Shown here piece after piece: positions 6,740-12,874 of a DNA stretch of 12,874 nt. The notes under the pieces were generated by a model. It made no database searches. It was not told the origin of the DNA and worked only from the letters and a program-made list of their open reading frames with translations. Position numbers and translations under genes: made by a program. The DNA lies in contig JBHPCA010000037.1 of assembly GCA_042576225.1 (NCBI GenBank), positions 1 through 12,874 on the forward strand. Direction: 5' to 3'. Origin of the DNA: GWF2-30-66 sp042576225. GTDB taxonomy: Bacteria > Babelota > Babeliae > Babelales > Vermiphilaceae. The stretch's first letter is position 1; each line of letters opens with the position of its first letter.

Positions 6740-8728
6740 CTACCTGTCTATCTTTATTTTAGCTTTTTTACGTAAAAAAGCAATAAATTCTTCTAATTGA
6801 GCCATATTTTTAAATTTGGCAAGCTCTTTTTTTATTTCCCCTTGTTTCTCTAGGTACTCTTTTTCATTGAATTTCTCTACTTCATCAAGCTTTACGATAT
6901 ATCCATCTGCAGTCTCTTGCTCAGAACCTCTGAAGTTTTCTATCTCTCCTGTTTTCTCAAGTTTAAATATCCTCTCCGTCGGATATCCCTTTGCCTGCAA
7001 CTCTTTCACCTTTTGCATATCCCCTGGCTTTATCCAGCCGGTTTCTTCAATTTTAATTTTATACTTGCCTTTGTCGCCATATAACTTTTTAAATTCGCTT
7101 ATTTCCATCTTTTTAGCATCTTTTGTTGCTTTTTTAATTACCTTATCAAGCATCTGAGACGCTTCTCTTTCCTGATAATCACCTGTAACTACCTCTTTTA
7201 TAGCATCCAATGCAGGCAAATATCTCTTTTGCGTCTGATTAAGTTTTACCAAAACGCCCTTATCATCCTGGTAATACGCCGGGATATTTTCTCTTATTCT
7301 AAATAACGCTTTAGATTGCTTGCTATCACCTTTTGGTTGTAATGCAATTTTTTCTTTCTTCGCAGCCTTCTTTATAAATTCATTAAACTTATTCTCGTCA
7401 AATGCACCTTGTGATAACAGCTGGCTCACGTCTTTTGCAAACAACCTTTTGAATTTAGTTCCAAGTAAATCTTCTTTAATTTCACCCGTAACTTTTGCCA
7501 AAGGCTTGTACTGGGCCTCTTGTCGTTTTACTCTTTGTACAATTACATACCCTTTTTCAGTTTTCACAACATTGGAGATATCTCCATCGTCCTTGAGAAA
7601 GAAGGCCGCTTTTTCAAGCTCCATGTCTCTTTCTCCTCGAGAGAACATTGGCAACAGGCCGCCATCTTTAGCCGTCTCTTTGTCATCAGAAATCTCTTTT
7701 GCAATTTGGGTAAATTTAGAAGGCTCTAAAAGCAATTCTTGATGCGTTTTGCTAGCATTGTTTAAAGCTTTTTGGACGTCTTGCTCATTCTCCTTGTCCT
7801 TAACTACAAATAAAATTCTTCTTACTTGAACTTTTGCTGGCTCCTTTACAAAAAGCTTCATCTTGTTGTCATCATAATATCTTTGTATCTCTTCCTGCTT
7901 TATTTGTATACCATAACTATCAGGGGCAAAAATATAGGCCATACCAGAACGTTTTTCCGGCACCCAATAACGCTTTTTAAGTTTATTCTCAGTATCATAA
8001 AAATCTTTTAACGCCTTTTTGTTAATTTCACCTTGAGCCTGGGCAACGGTGAGAAACGAATCAAAATCAAAATGTACTATTGAAAACTTTTTGGCAAGAT
8101 AGTCGTTCATATATTTTTGGCGCATCTCACATACCGGAACATAAGCAGCACTTCTTGCAAGATCATTGATAATATCGCGCTTCATTGCCCTTAATGTAAG
8201 CTCCTCAAAACCAGCCACAGTAAGACCTATAGACCTCAAGAAATAGGACAAGGCATCTGCATTTATCCCCAAGATTGGATCTATAACTTGCTCAAAATCA
8301 ATTAAGCCAAACTCTTTTTGCAAAAACCCTTTATCATTAAGTTTTTTATCTATGAAATCTGAGGACAACGTTATATGCAATTTATCTGCCAATTGATTTA
8401 AAAGTTCATTTTGAACAACAGTCTGCAAGGCCGCCAACCTTGGATCTGCAGGCATACCCATCTGCTTTAAAAATTTATCTGCTTCTGCGCCAAAATACCT
8501 TCTGAACATCTGAATTCTTTGCTCATTCTCCATCGCTTTCATTCTAACGCTTGCATATGATATTTCTTGACCATTTGCCGTCATAGCGCCTTTTGCGGGG
8601 GTATCGAGTTTAAAAAGACTCATAACCAGGGTTAGTACTAATCCCAAGCTAAGTGTTAGCAAGATAATCCAAAGAATAACACTTCTAGCCGTTTTACTTT
8701 TTAGCTTTCTTCTTAACTGTGTAATCAT
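6740..8728 (-). CDS. PpiD/SurA-like membrane-anchored peptidyl-prolyl isomerase
   Basis: A 662-residue protein with one N-terminal transmembrane helix (about residues 17-39) after a short basic cytoplasmic segment. A SurA_N-like chaperone region (about 45-260) follows, then a parvulin/PpiC domain (about 297-402, with VQVRRILFVV, the GGLLPMFSRGERDMELEKAA segment, and EKGYVIVQRV), and a long lysine-rich C-terminal part. This is the layout of PpiD: an inner-membrane-anchored periplasmic foldase that assists newly exported and outer-membrane proteins. Isomerase activity is not certain, since PpiD parvulin domains can be weak, and the long tail may be a second chaperone or inactive parvulin-like domain. 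The ATG at 8728 has AAAGG upstream. It lies between the SPOR gene and recA with short gaps. Presence of this protein supports a two-membrane envelope. Confidence 0.85.
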   Translation of the reverse strand: MITQLRRKLKSKTARSVILWIILLTLSLGLVLTLVMSLFKLDTPAKGAMTANGQEISYASVRMKAMENEQRIQMFRRYFGAEADKFLKQMGMPADPRLAALQTVVQNELLNQLADKLHITLSSDFIDKKLNDKGFLQKEFGLIDFEQVIDPILGINADALSYFLRSIGLTVAGFEELTLRAMKRDIINDLARSAAYVPVCEMRQKYMNDYLAKKFSIVHFDFDSFLTVAQAQGEINKKALKDFYDTENKLKKRYWVPEKRSGMAYIFAPDSYGIQIKQEEIQRYYDDNKMKLFVKEPAKVQVRRILFVVKDKENEQDVQKALNNASKTHQELLLEPSKFTQIAKEISDDKETAKDGGLLPMFSRGERDMELEKAAFFLKDDGDISNVVKTEKGYVIVQRVKRQEAQYKPLAKVTGEIKEDLLGTKFKRLFAKDVSQLLSQGAFDENKFNEFIKKAAKKEKIALQPKGDSKQSKALFRIRENIPAYYQDDKGVLVKLNQTQKRYLPALDAIKEVVTGDYQEREASQMLDKVIKKATKDAKKMEISEFKKLYGDKGKYKIKIEETGWIKPGDMQKVKELQAKGYPTERIFKLEKTGEIENFRGSEQETADGYIVKLDEVEKFNEKEYLEKQGEIKKELAKFKNMAQLEEFIAFLRKKAKIKIDR

Positions 8729-8775
8729 TTAAAATGGCCTTTCTTAATTAACTTAATTACTATTTTTTTAACATT

Positions 8776-9435
8776 TTAACACTGGACAATTCTTACGCCT
8801 TTTAACTTCTCTTTATCTTTAATTATATCAACAAATGCTATAAGGTCACTCTTATTGTCGAATTTTTCTGTTATTATCTGGTACCAAACAATAGTTTTGC
8901 CCCTCGCAGACTTGCTCCTACGTTTTTTTAGCGCAACAGAAAAACCTTGTTTTTTTAATTTGTCAGAAAATCTATTTGCAGCTCTGATTGTTCCAAACCC
9001 TATAAGCTCTGCATAAAATTTTTCAAGATTCTTTCCTGCCATTTTATCCATCTTCTCTGGTTGCTTTTTTGTGTTTTTAGCTATTTTTGCAATACTTGAT
9101 TTACTCGCCTTTGCTTGAATATCTAACATTTTTCGCGCACCCACAGAGCCTTCACCTATAGAACTATTTACAAGATCACTTGAGTTTTCTTCACTCGAAC
9201 GATCTTCTGTAGACTCCTGCTTGATAACGTTTTCATCATCCTCATACATAGAACAAACAGAGTAATAAATGTGATCCGAAAGTGATTCTTGATCAACCTT
9301 ATTATAAAATTTTTCTACAGCTTTTTTCTTGCCAAGAAAATAACCTGCTATAAAAACGAAAAATAAAGACACAACAAAAAGCGATAACATCCAACTTATA
9401 TGACGATGTGTTAAGAATATTCCCTTTTTTTCCAT
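8776..9435 (-). CDS. SPOR-domain-like membrane protein
   Basis: A 219-residue bitopic protein. A short basic N-terminus is followed by one transmembrane helix (about 13-35), a low-complexity Ser/Glu/Lys linker (about 45-135), and a C-terminal domain of about 80 residues (139-218). That domain has the alternating pattern of a SPOR fold: FYAELIGFGTIRAANRFSDK, then a strand GFSVALKKR, a strand TIVWYQIITEKF, and a second helix with a final strand GVRIVQC. SPOR domains bind glycan strands lacking stem peptides at the division septum, which fits the co-directional ZapA and ZapB-like genes downstream. The match is by pattern rather than by strongly conserved residues, so another peptidoglycan-associated fold remains possible. 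The ATG at 9435 is 26 bases after the miaA stop. Confidence 0.7.
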   Translation of the reverse strand: MEKKGIFLTHRHISWMLSLFVVSLFFVFIAGYFLGKKKAVEKFYNKVDQESLSDHIYYSVCSMYEDDENVIKQESTEDRSSEENSSDLVNSSIGEGSVGARKMLDIQAKASKSSIAKIAKNTKKQPEKMDKMAGKNLEKFYAELIGFGTIRAANRFSDKLKKQGFSVALKKRRSKSARGKTIVWYQIITEKFDNKSDLIAFVDIIKDKEKLKGVRIVQC

Positions 9436-9461
9436 ATTTTTTCTATAGCTCCAATATATAT

Positions 9462-10475
9462 TTAATCAAATAATTTTTCCAGATACGCCACCAATTGCTT
9501 TATGTATAAATCAAGATCCAAGAAAGTCAAGTTTACTGTTTCTATTTTTGTCTCCACTTTTTCCTCTTTACTTTTTGCACTCTCTTTTTCCAACTGCTCA
9601 CAAAAAGACCTCCAAAAAGTCACCTGTCTTTTGGCATAATTTCTTGTTTTCTTTTGTATAATTTTCACAGTTTTCTCTAAACTCTTTTTGTCTTTATCTC
9701 CTTTTAAATAATCAACAATAACATCATACCCAATCAATTTTTTTTCTTTAAAAAAATGCTCCCACTTGGTCCCCATTAACTCCTCTACCTCTTGAATCCA
9801 CCCCTCATGCACCATTTGATAGGTTCTTTTGTCTATTCTTTCGTATAACTCTCTTCTTTCACGGTTTAAAAAAACAAACAAAAAATTACTAGGAAAATCA
9901 AACATTGGTACAAACTCAGATGGCTTTAGCCCTGTTTTTTCCCAAATCTCCAATGCTCTTTTTACTCTATATGTATCATTTTTGTCTATTTTCGCAGCTC
10001 TTTGGGGATCTATCTCGTGTAGCTTTTCCCACAGATCTATGCTACTAGGATTGTTCTGACCCCCTATTTTTTGATATATTTCTTGCTTACTTGCAATAAC
10101 TTCATCGTCAATTGGGGGAAAAAAAAGAGATTTCAAGTAAAATCCTGAACCGCCAACTAAAATAGGAATGTTATTTTGTTCCCATATTTTTTCTATTGTT
10201 TCAAAAAGAAGATTTCTATATTCACTCACATTAAAGCTTTTTGGTTCATTTATAATGTCAAAAAGATGTTGTTTTATCGCACCAGATTGCCAATCTGGTT
10301 TTGCTGTGCCTATCCCAAATTTTGTATAAAACTGCCCTATATCACAATTTACAAGCTGAGCAGGTAGTTTTTTGGCCTGTAAACTTGTAGCCAATTTTTC
10401 TGAGAAGCCTGATTTGCCAACCCCAGTTGGCCCGTACACAAGTATTATAAATTTTTGTTTTAATTTTTTTCCCAT
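9462..10475 (-). CDS. miaA: tRNA dimethylallyltransferase MiaA
   Basis: A 337-residue MiaA, which transfers a dimethylallyl group to N6 of A37 in tRNAs reading UNN codons. Motifs are the P-loop YGPTGVGKSG (14-23), the catalytic-Asp segment LVNCDIGQFYTKFGIGTAKP (41-60), the HLFDI motif (70-74), ILVGGSGFYLKSL (105-117), DPQRAAKIDKNDTYRVKRAL (156-175), and NYAKRQVTFWR (279-289). Two usually conserved positions differ: the Ser after the catalytic Asp (DSxQ) is Ile (DIGQ), and GGT is GGS. The rest of the scaffold is intact and an active enzyme is likely. The C-terminus (about 291-337) is a charged, lineage-specific extension. The ATG at 10475 lacks a clear Shine-Dalgarno. It follows carD after about 83 bases containing a possible weak terminator. 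Confidence 0.94.
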   Translation of the reverse strand: MGKKLKQKFIILVYGPTGVGKSGFSEKLATSLQAKKLPAQLVNCDIGQFYTKFGIGTAKPDWQSGAIKQHLFDIINEPKSFNVSEYRNLLFETIEKIWEQNNIPILVGGSGFYLKSLFFPPIDDEVIASKQEIYQKIGGQNNPSSIDLWEKLHEIDPQRAAKIDKNDTYRVKRALEIWEKTGLKPSEFVPMFDFPSNFLFVFLNRERRELYERIDKRTYQMVHEGWIQEVEELMGTKWEHFFKEKKLIGYDVIVDYLKGDKDKKSLEKTVKIIQKKTRNYAKRQVTFWRSFCEQLEKESAKSKEEKVETKIETVNLTFLDLDLYIKQLVAYLEKLFD

Positions 10476-10490
10476 ACATTAATAATAAAT

Positions 10491-10518
10491 GGAGGGGCCA
10501 GAATAATCAAGCCCCCTT
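10491..10518 (-). terminator. Possible weak terminator between carD and miaA
   Basis: A GC-rich inverted repeat (GGGGC at 10494-10498 pairs with GCCCC at 10511-10515, extended by weak pairs after one mismatch) encloses a 12-base loop. Read on the minus strand it is followed by TCCATTTATTATT, a broken T tract. It may separate part of the carD transcript from miaA, or it may only be a stable hairpin in the miaA leader. The stem is short and the T tract poor. Confidence 0.35.
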
Positions 10519-10558
10519 ACAATTTCCCTCTATTTTTACATTTTTTTCAACAACACAC

Positions 10559-11047
10559 TTACAAAAACAAAGATCTCAATTGCTTTATTGCTTTGTCCTC
10601 TTGCACATCGTTCACAATGGAGATTTCTTCCGCGATCAATAATTCGGTCTTACTTAAAAGATTTTTCTCACCGAAAGACAACTCTTTCTTAGAAGATATA
10701 TGTTTCAGATCCCTATATATTTTGCATATATCATACAGATTTCCAGATCTTAGCTTACATTGATAATCTTTGTTTCGCCTATTCCAGTTTGAAGAGCTAT
10801 TTTCATAGCTAATCTTAGCAGGATCAGCAAGAATTTTTAATGCAGTTCCTACACTTTCTTGAGAACTAAGTCTTCTTAACCCCACTGCCATCGAACTATC
10901 CATTGGAACCAAGATAGTCATCTCCTTGTTGTAAAAAGTCAACTCAAAAAAGCTTGTGACTGAGCCTCCTACTACCTTTTGAATAATACCACTAATACTT
11001 GCGACACCGTGTCCTGGATACACTACTTTTTCGTTAAGAGCAAACAT
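10559..11047 (-). CDS. CarD/CdnL-family transcription regulator
   Basis: A 162-residue protein from ATG at 11047. The N-terminal half (about residues 1-65) is the CarD/CdnL/TRCF RNA-polymerase-interacting domain: a start close to MFALNEKVVYPGHGVASISG, then a strand FFELTFYNKEMTILVPMDSS and VGLRRL. The helical C-terminal half (about 66-162) carries basic and aromatic residues (NWNRRNKDYQ, then IYRDLKHISSKKEL) as in the DNA-contacting helical domain of CarD. These proteins bind the RNA polymerase beta subunit and stabilise the open complex, notably at rRNA promoters. A TTG one codon earlier is open, but AAAGGAGT lies about five bases before the ATG and would be too close to the TTG. It heads the minus-strand block and is followed by miaA. 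Confidence 0.9.
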   Translation of the reverse strand: MFALNEKVVYPGHGVASISGIIQKVVGGSVTSFFELTFYNKEMTILVPMDSSMAVGLRRLSSQESVGTALKILADPAKISYENSSSNWNRRNKDYQCKLRSGNLYDICKIYRDLKHISSKKELSFGEKNLLSKTELLIAEEISIVNDVQEDKAIKQLRSLFL

Positions 11048-11136
11048 CAAGACTCCTTTCTCTGTAGGGAATACATAGTTTCAGGATAACTTTTACTCTT
11101 TCTTATATCTCCCTATCTTTTTATGTATTAGTAATA

Positions 11137-11170
11137 AGTATACACCTTATAGACGCGCAGCTAAACCTCT
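11137..11170 (-). promoter_or_regulatory. Possible carD promoter
   Basis: On the minus strand TATACT (11142-11137) fits a -10 box, with a poor -35 about 16-18 bases upstream (TTTAGC or TTAGCT). The implied leader to the carD ATG is about 85 bases. The rest of the 11048-11288 spacer is AT-rich and holds no gene, clear hairpin or tRNA that I can see. Confidence 0.3.
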
Positions 11171-11288
11171 TTTTATTTCACACAAGATTAAATTACATCC
11201 TGATAAAAATTGCTTGCGTAAACCGTTTTATTTAAGCTTTTTTTCACAAAGGTTTTCTTTTTTGTCTTTATTCAAATAACAAAGTTTC

Positions 11289-12026
11289 TTAAAATCTCAA
11301 AAAACTTGGTCTGGATAATTTTTTTCTCAGCAAGGCTCCAATAATAGCGATTGCCACTGTTGGGGCAAGCCACCAATACTTTGAAAACCACTTTCCCCAA
11401 CTCATTCTTGAGTGAACTCCATAATCATTAAGAATCTTAGAAAAAATAACATAACACTTTTCAAGTGTCATAATTATCTCTTTAAGCGGCAAATCAGAAA
11501 CAGCATTATAAACCTGAATAATATCTTCCAGCGTTCCCTTTATTTCTTTACATGTTTTTTCATTAGTCTTTTGGGAGGTCATGATAACCAAAAGATTTTC
11601 ATATAATGAAAATATAAGTATTGAAAATTCCCGAACAAAAACCATATCTTCATTGCTGATGCACATATCATGCGCGTAATCCCAGGTTCTCAAAAGAGGT
11701 TCAATGCTAGCGCATTTAAGCATTTTTGCAACACAAATTTTTATTATTTCGTTTTTATACTCAATTTTTTTTAAAGAATCAAGAAACCCATCATATGAAT
11801 GCAAATCAATTATATTGTTTTTTTTATTTAGCTCATTAAATTCACCTAAAATCCCCACATGTTTGTGCAATTTCTTGCAATAATCCTGAGAGACCATATC
11901 TTTATATACATTTGCTGACACGCCCGTGTAAAACAACATTGAACATACAAGAGACAAGCTTACAACTGAGTGTATTAAGCGTATTGCGCGCATTGTGCGT
12001 ATTGAGTATACTTTTATAGGCCTCAT
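11289..12026 (-). CDS. Unrecognised secreted protein with C-terminal membrane anchor
   Basis: I do not recognise this 245-residue protein. The N-terminus is a classical signal peptide: a basic n-region (residues 1-19), a hydrophobic core SVVSLSLVCSMLFYTG (20-35) and a likely cleavage site VSA/NV (38/39). The middle (about 45-210) is predicted helical, with several Cys residues and no motif I know. The C-terminus has a hydrophobic segment WWLAPTVAIAIIGALL (about 218-233) followed by a basic tail RKKLSRPSFLRF. That is the layout of a type I membrane protein facing the periplasm, or of a surface protein with a membrane-sorting tail. The ATG at 12026 has AAGGGTG four bases upstream. The signal-core coding sequence recurs exactly at the end of the window (12820-12874), and the n-region is built of 9-bp repeats. 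Confidence 0.75.
   Translation of the reverse strand: MRPIKVYSIRTMRAIRLIHSVVSLSLVCSMLFYTGVSANVYKDMVSQDYCKKLHKHVGILGEFNELNKKNNIIDLHSYDGFLDSLKKIEYKNEIIKICVAKMLKCASIEPLLRTWDYAHDMCISNEDMVFVREFSILIFSLYENLLVIMTSQKTNEKTCKEIKGTLEDIIQVYNAVSDLPLKEIIMTLEKCYVIFSKILNDYGVHSRMSWGKWFSKYWWLAPTVAIAIIGALLRKKLSRPSFLRF
11922..11976. repeat. 55-bp exact direct repeat, internal copy
   Basis: Identical in all 55 positions to 12820-12874, in the same orientation, with starts 898 bases apart. The base immediately before the repeat differs (C here, T there). On the minus strand this copy encodes the hydrophobic core of the signal peptide of the 11289-12026 gene, so it is the copy that makes biological sense. Confidence 0.97.
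11970..12005. repeat. 9-bp tandem repeat, four units, coding
   Basis: Units on the plus strand are GTGTATTAA, GCGTATTGC, GCGCATTGT and GCGTATTGA, sharing the core G-Y-G-Y-ATT. On the minus strand they encode three-residue periods (SIR, TMR, AIR, LIH) that form the basic n-region of the signal peptide at about residues 8-19. They overlap the right end of the 55-bp repeat copy. Confidence 0.75.
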
Positions 12027-12081
12027 ATTTCACCCTTTTCTTGTGTTTTTAAAATTAATCTAGAATATTGTCACTAAAAAA

Positions 12082-12111
12082 AGTATAATTTTATTTAGAA
12101 AACAAAGTCAA
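12082..12111 (-). promoter_or_regulatory. Sigma70-type promoter for the 11289-12026 gene
   Basis: On the minus strand TTGACT (12111-12106, five of six) is separated by 18 bases from TATACT (12087-12082, five of six). The predicted transcript start near 12075 gives a leader of about 50 bases with AAGGGTG before the ATG at 12026. It is among the best promoter matches in the window. Confidence 0.6.
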
Positions 12112-12141
12112 AGTTAATATAATTTCGATATATTATATACT
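12094..12141 (+). promoter_or_regulatory. Possible divergent promoter(s) for the flippase gene
   Basis: On the plus strand TATAAT (12118-12123) lies 18 bases after TTTAGA (12094-12099), and a second -10-like TATACT is at 12136-12141. The first overlaps the opposing promoter at 12082-12111, so the two could interfere. The region is very AT-rich, so chance matches are likely, and the gene has no clear Shine-Dalgarno before its ATG at 12184. Confidence 0.3.
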
Positions 12142-12183
12142 AGAAAAACAGGGATTTAGTTAAAAAAATTTATAAAACAAGTT

Positions 12184-12840
12184 ATGAAAAAAACATACAA
12201 GATGCTGTCCTACAGCTTAAAATGGCTCTCTTTTGAATCGCTTATATATCATGCGATTTTTATTACACACCAGCTTTTTCTTTTCACCGTAACTGGGTAC
12301 AAAACATACGGTGTCATTGGTGCACTTTTTTCAATTACCTACCTTCTGGTTACCATTACCTCCTTTGGCCTAGAATCATCACTTTCGCCATTTTTTAAAG
12401 CTATAACTCAAAATCAAAAAACATTCAAAGCATGCATAATACCCCAAATTATCCCCACCATAATACTCTCCACGCTTACTATCCCAACATTACTACTGCT
12501 AAAACACACACAAAAATATATATTCCTGCAACAATTAAACTACCCACTTATTTGCATATTATCACTACTCATACTCTCAGAAAGCATCAAAAAAACCTTC
12601 CGGGGCATCTTATACATGGCCTTTAAAAACAAGACAAACATGCTCATAGAAATAACTTCACTTTTAATATACATCTCATCTATTTGGCTGTATTATTTCG
12701 CAACCAAAAAAATAACAATTGGGCTTGTATTCATCCCCATGGCAATAACCTCTCTACTTTCGTGCGCCATACTTGCCTACTTCGTCTACCAACTTTACAA
12801 AACCCTCCCCCAAAACACTGCCCGTGTAAAACAACATTGA
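12184..12840 (+). CDS. MOP/Wzx-like flippase, N-terminal part (truncated, false 3' end)
   Basis: The frame gives 218 residues with about six hydrophobic helices, roughly 17-37, 42-62, 84-106, 118-134, 155-172 and 178-203. The pattern in helices 1-2 (GYKTYGVIGALFSITYLLVT, then SFGLESSLSPFFK) resembles polysaccharide or lipid flippases of the MOP/MATE superfamily (Wzx, MurJ-like), which normally have 12-14 helices. This is therefore about half a protein. Residues 213-218 (ARVKQH) and the stop are encoded entirely by the 55-bp repeat at the sequence end and are probably not real, so the true gene should continue beyond residue 212. It is the only complete-start gene on the plus strand, is divergent from the anchored secreted protein, and its coding strand is rich in A and C and poor in G, as expected on the lagging strand. 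The substrate is unknown. Confidence 0.6.
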   Translation: MKKTYKMLSYSLKWLSFESLIYHAIFITHQLFLFTVTGYKTYGVIGALFSITYLLVTITSFGLESSLSPFFKAITQNQKTFKACIIPQIIPTIILSTLTIPTLLLLKHTQKYIFLQQLNYPLICILSLLILSESIKKTFRGILYMAFKNKTNMLIEITSLLIYISSIWLYYFATKKITIGLVFIPMAITSLLSCAILAYFVYQLYKTLPQNTARVKQH

Positions 12841-12874
12841 ACATACAAGAGACAAGCTTACAACTGAGTGTATT
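12820..12874. repeat. 55-bp exact direct repeat, copy flush with the sequence end
   Basis: An exact copy of 11922-11976 that runs to the very last base. Here it interrupts the flippase reading frame. A repeat of exactly 55 bases ending at the edge of the sequence is typical of a de Bruijn assembly in which the contig stops at a branching 55-mer. A real short duplication is possible but less likely. Confidence 0.97.

Noticed and set aside
1..12874. Circular plasmid or phage with terminal overlap
   Set aside because: The 55-bp end repeat matches an internal site, not the start of the window, and the gene content is chromosomal housekeeping.
1..12874. CRISPR arrays, insertion sequences, transposases, rRNA or tRNA genes
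   Set aside because: No spaced direct repeats, transposase motifs, terminal inverted repeats or tRNA-like cloverleafs were seen. The 33-bp array at 3-134 has no spacers and is coding.

Overview
The window is an AT-rich bacterial chromosome segment in which nearly every gene lies on the minus strand in one close-packed run. Several genes point to an organism with a Gram-negative-type envelope: a PpiD/SurA-like periplasmic foldase, a membrane-anchored SPOR protein and an MOP-family flippase. They sit beside RNase Y with YmdB, a CarD/CdnL regulator and a lysine-repeat, histone H1-like tail. The low GC, the small gene set and the divergent housekeeping proteins suggest a reduced, host-associated lineage. 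My best guess is Candidatus Dependentiae (TM6) or a similar endosymbiont-like phylum. This is an inference from composition and gene mix; no 16S rRNA is present.

Layout from left to right: (1) 1-134 (+), the 3' end of a lysine-rich histone-like gene made of four 11-codon repeats; (2) 161-202, a strong bidirectional terminator hairpin between convergent genes; (3) 217-11047 (-), a long co-directional block. Read in the direction of transcription the block is carD/cdnL, miaA, SPOR protein, PpiD-like foldase, recA, infC, rpmI, rplT, a ZapB-like coiled coil, zapA, rny, ymdB and an EamA transporter. (4) 11289-12026 (-), an unrecognised protein with a signal peptide and a C-terminal membrane anchor, behind a good sigma70-type promoter; (5) 12184-12840 (+), the N-terminal half of an MOP/Wzx-like flippase, divergent from the previous gene and cut off by the end of the sequence.

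The long block combines translation (infC-rpmI-rplT, miaA), DNA repair (recA), RNA decay (rny-ymdB), cell division (ZapA, ZapB-like, SPOR) and envelope protein folding (PpiD-like). A consensus -35 box (TTGACA) with a fair -10 lies just after rplT, so the zapB-like/zapA/rny/ymdB/EamA part can probably be transcribed separately. The rny leader can form a 12-bp stem that buries the rny Shine-Dalgarno sequence, which suggests translational or decay-linked control.

The clearest anomaly is at the right edge. The last 55 bases (12820-12874) are an exact copy of 11922-11976, which encodes the signal-peptide core of the upstream unknown gene. The repeat runs flush to the end of the sequence, and its length equals a common assembler k-mer. 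The simplest reading is an assembly-graph overlap, so the last six codons and the stop of the flippase should not be trusted. I see no mobile element, CRISPR array, rRNA or tRNA, and no convincing new defence-type system. The candidate novelties are the rny leader, the unknown anchored secreted protein and the atypical RecA L2 loop.
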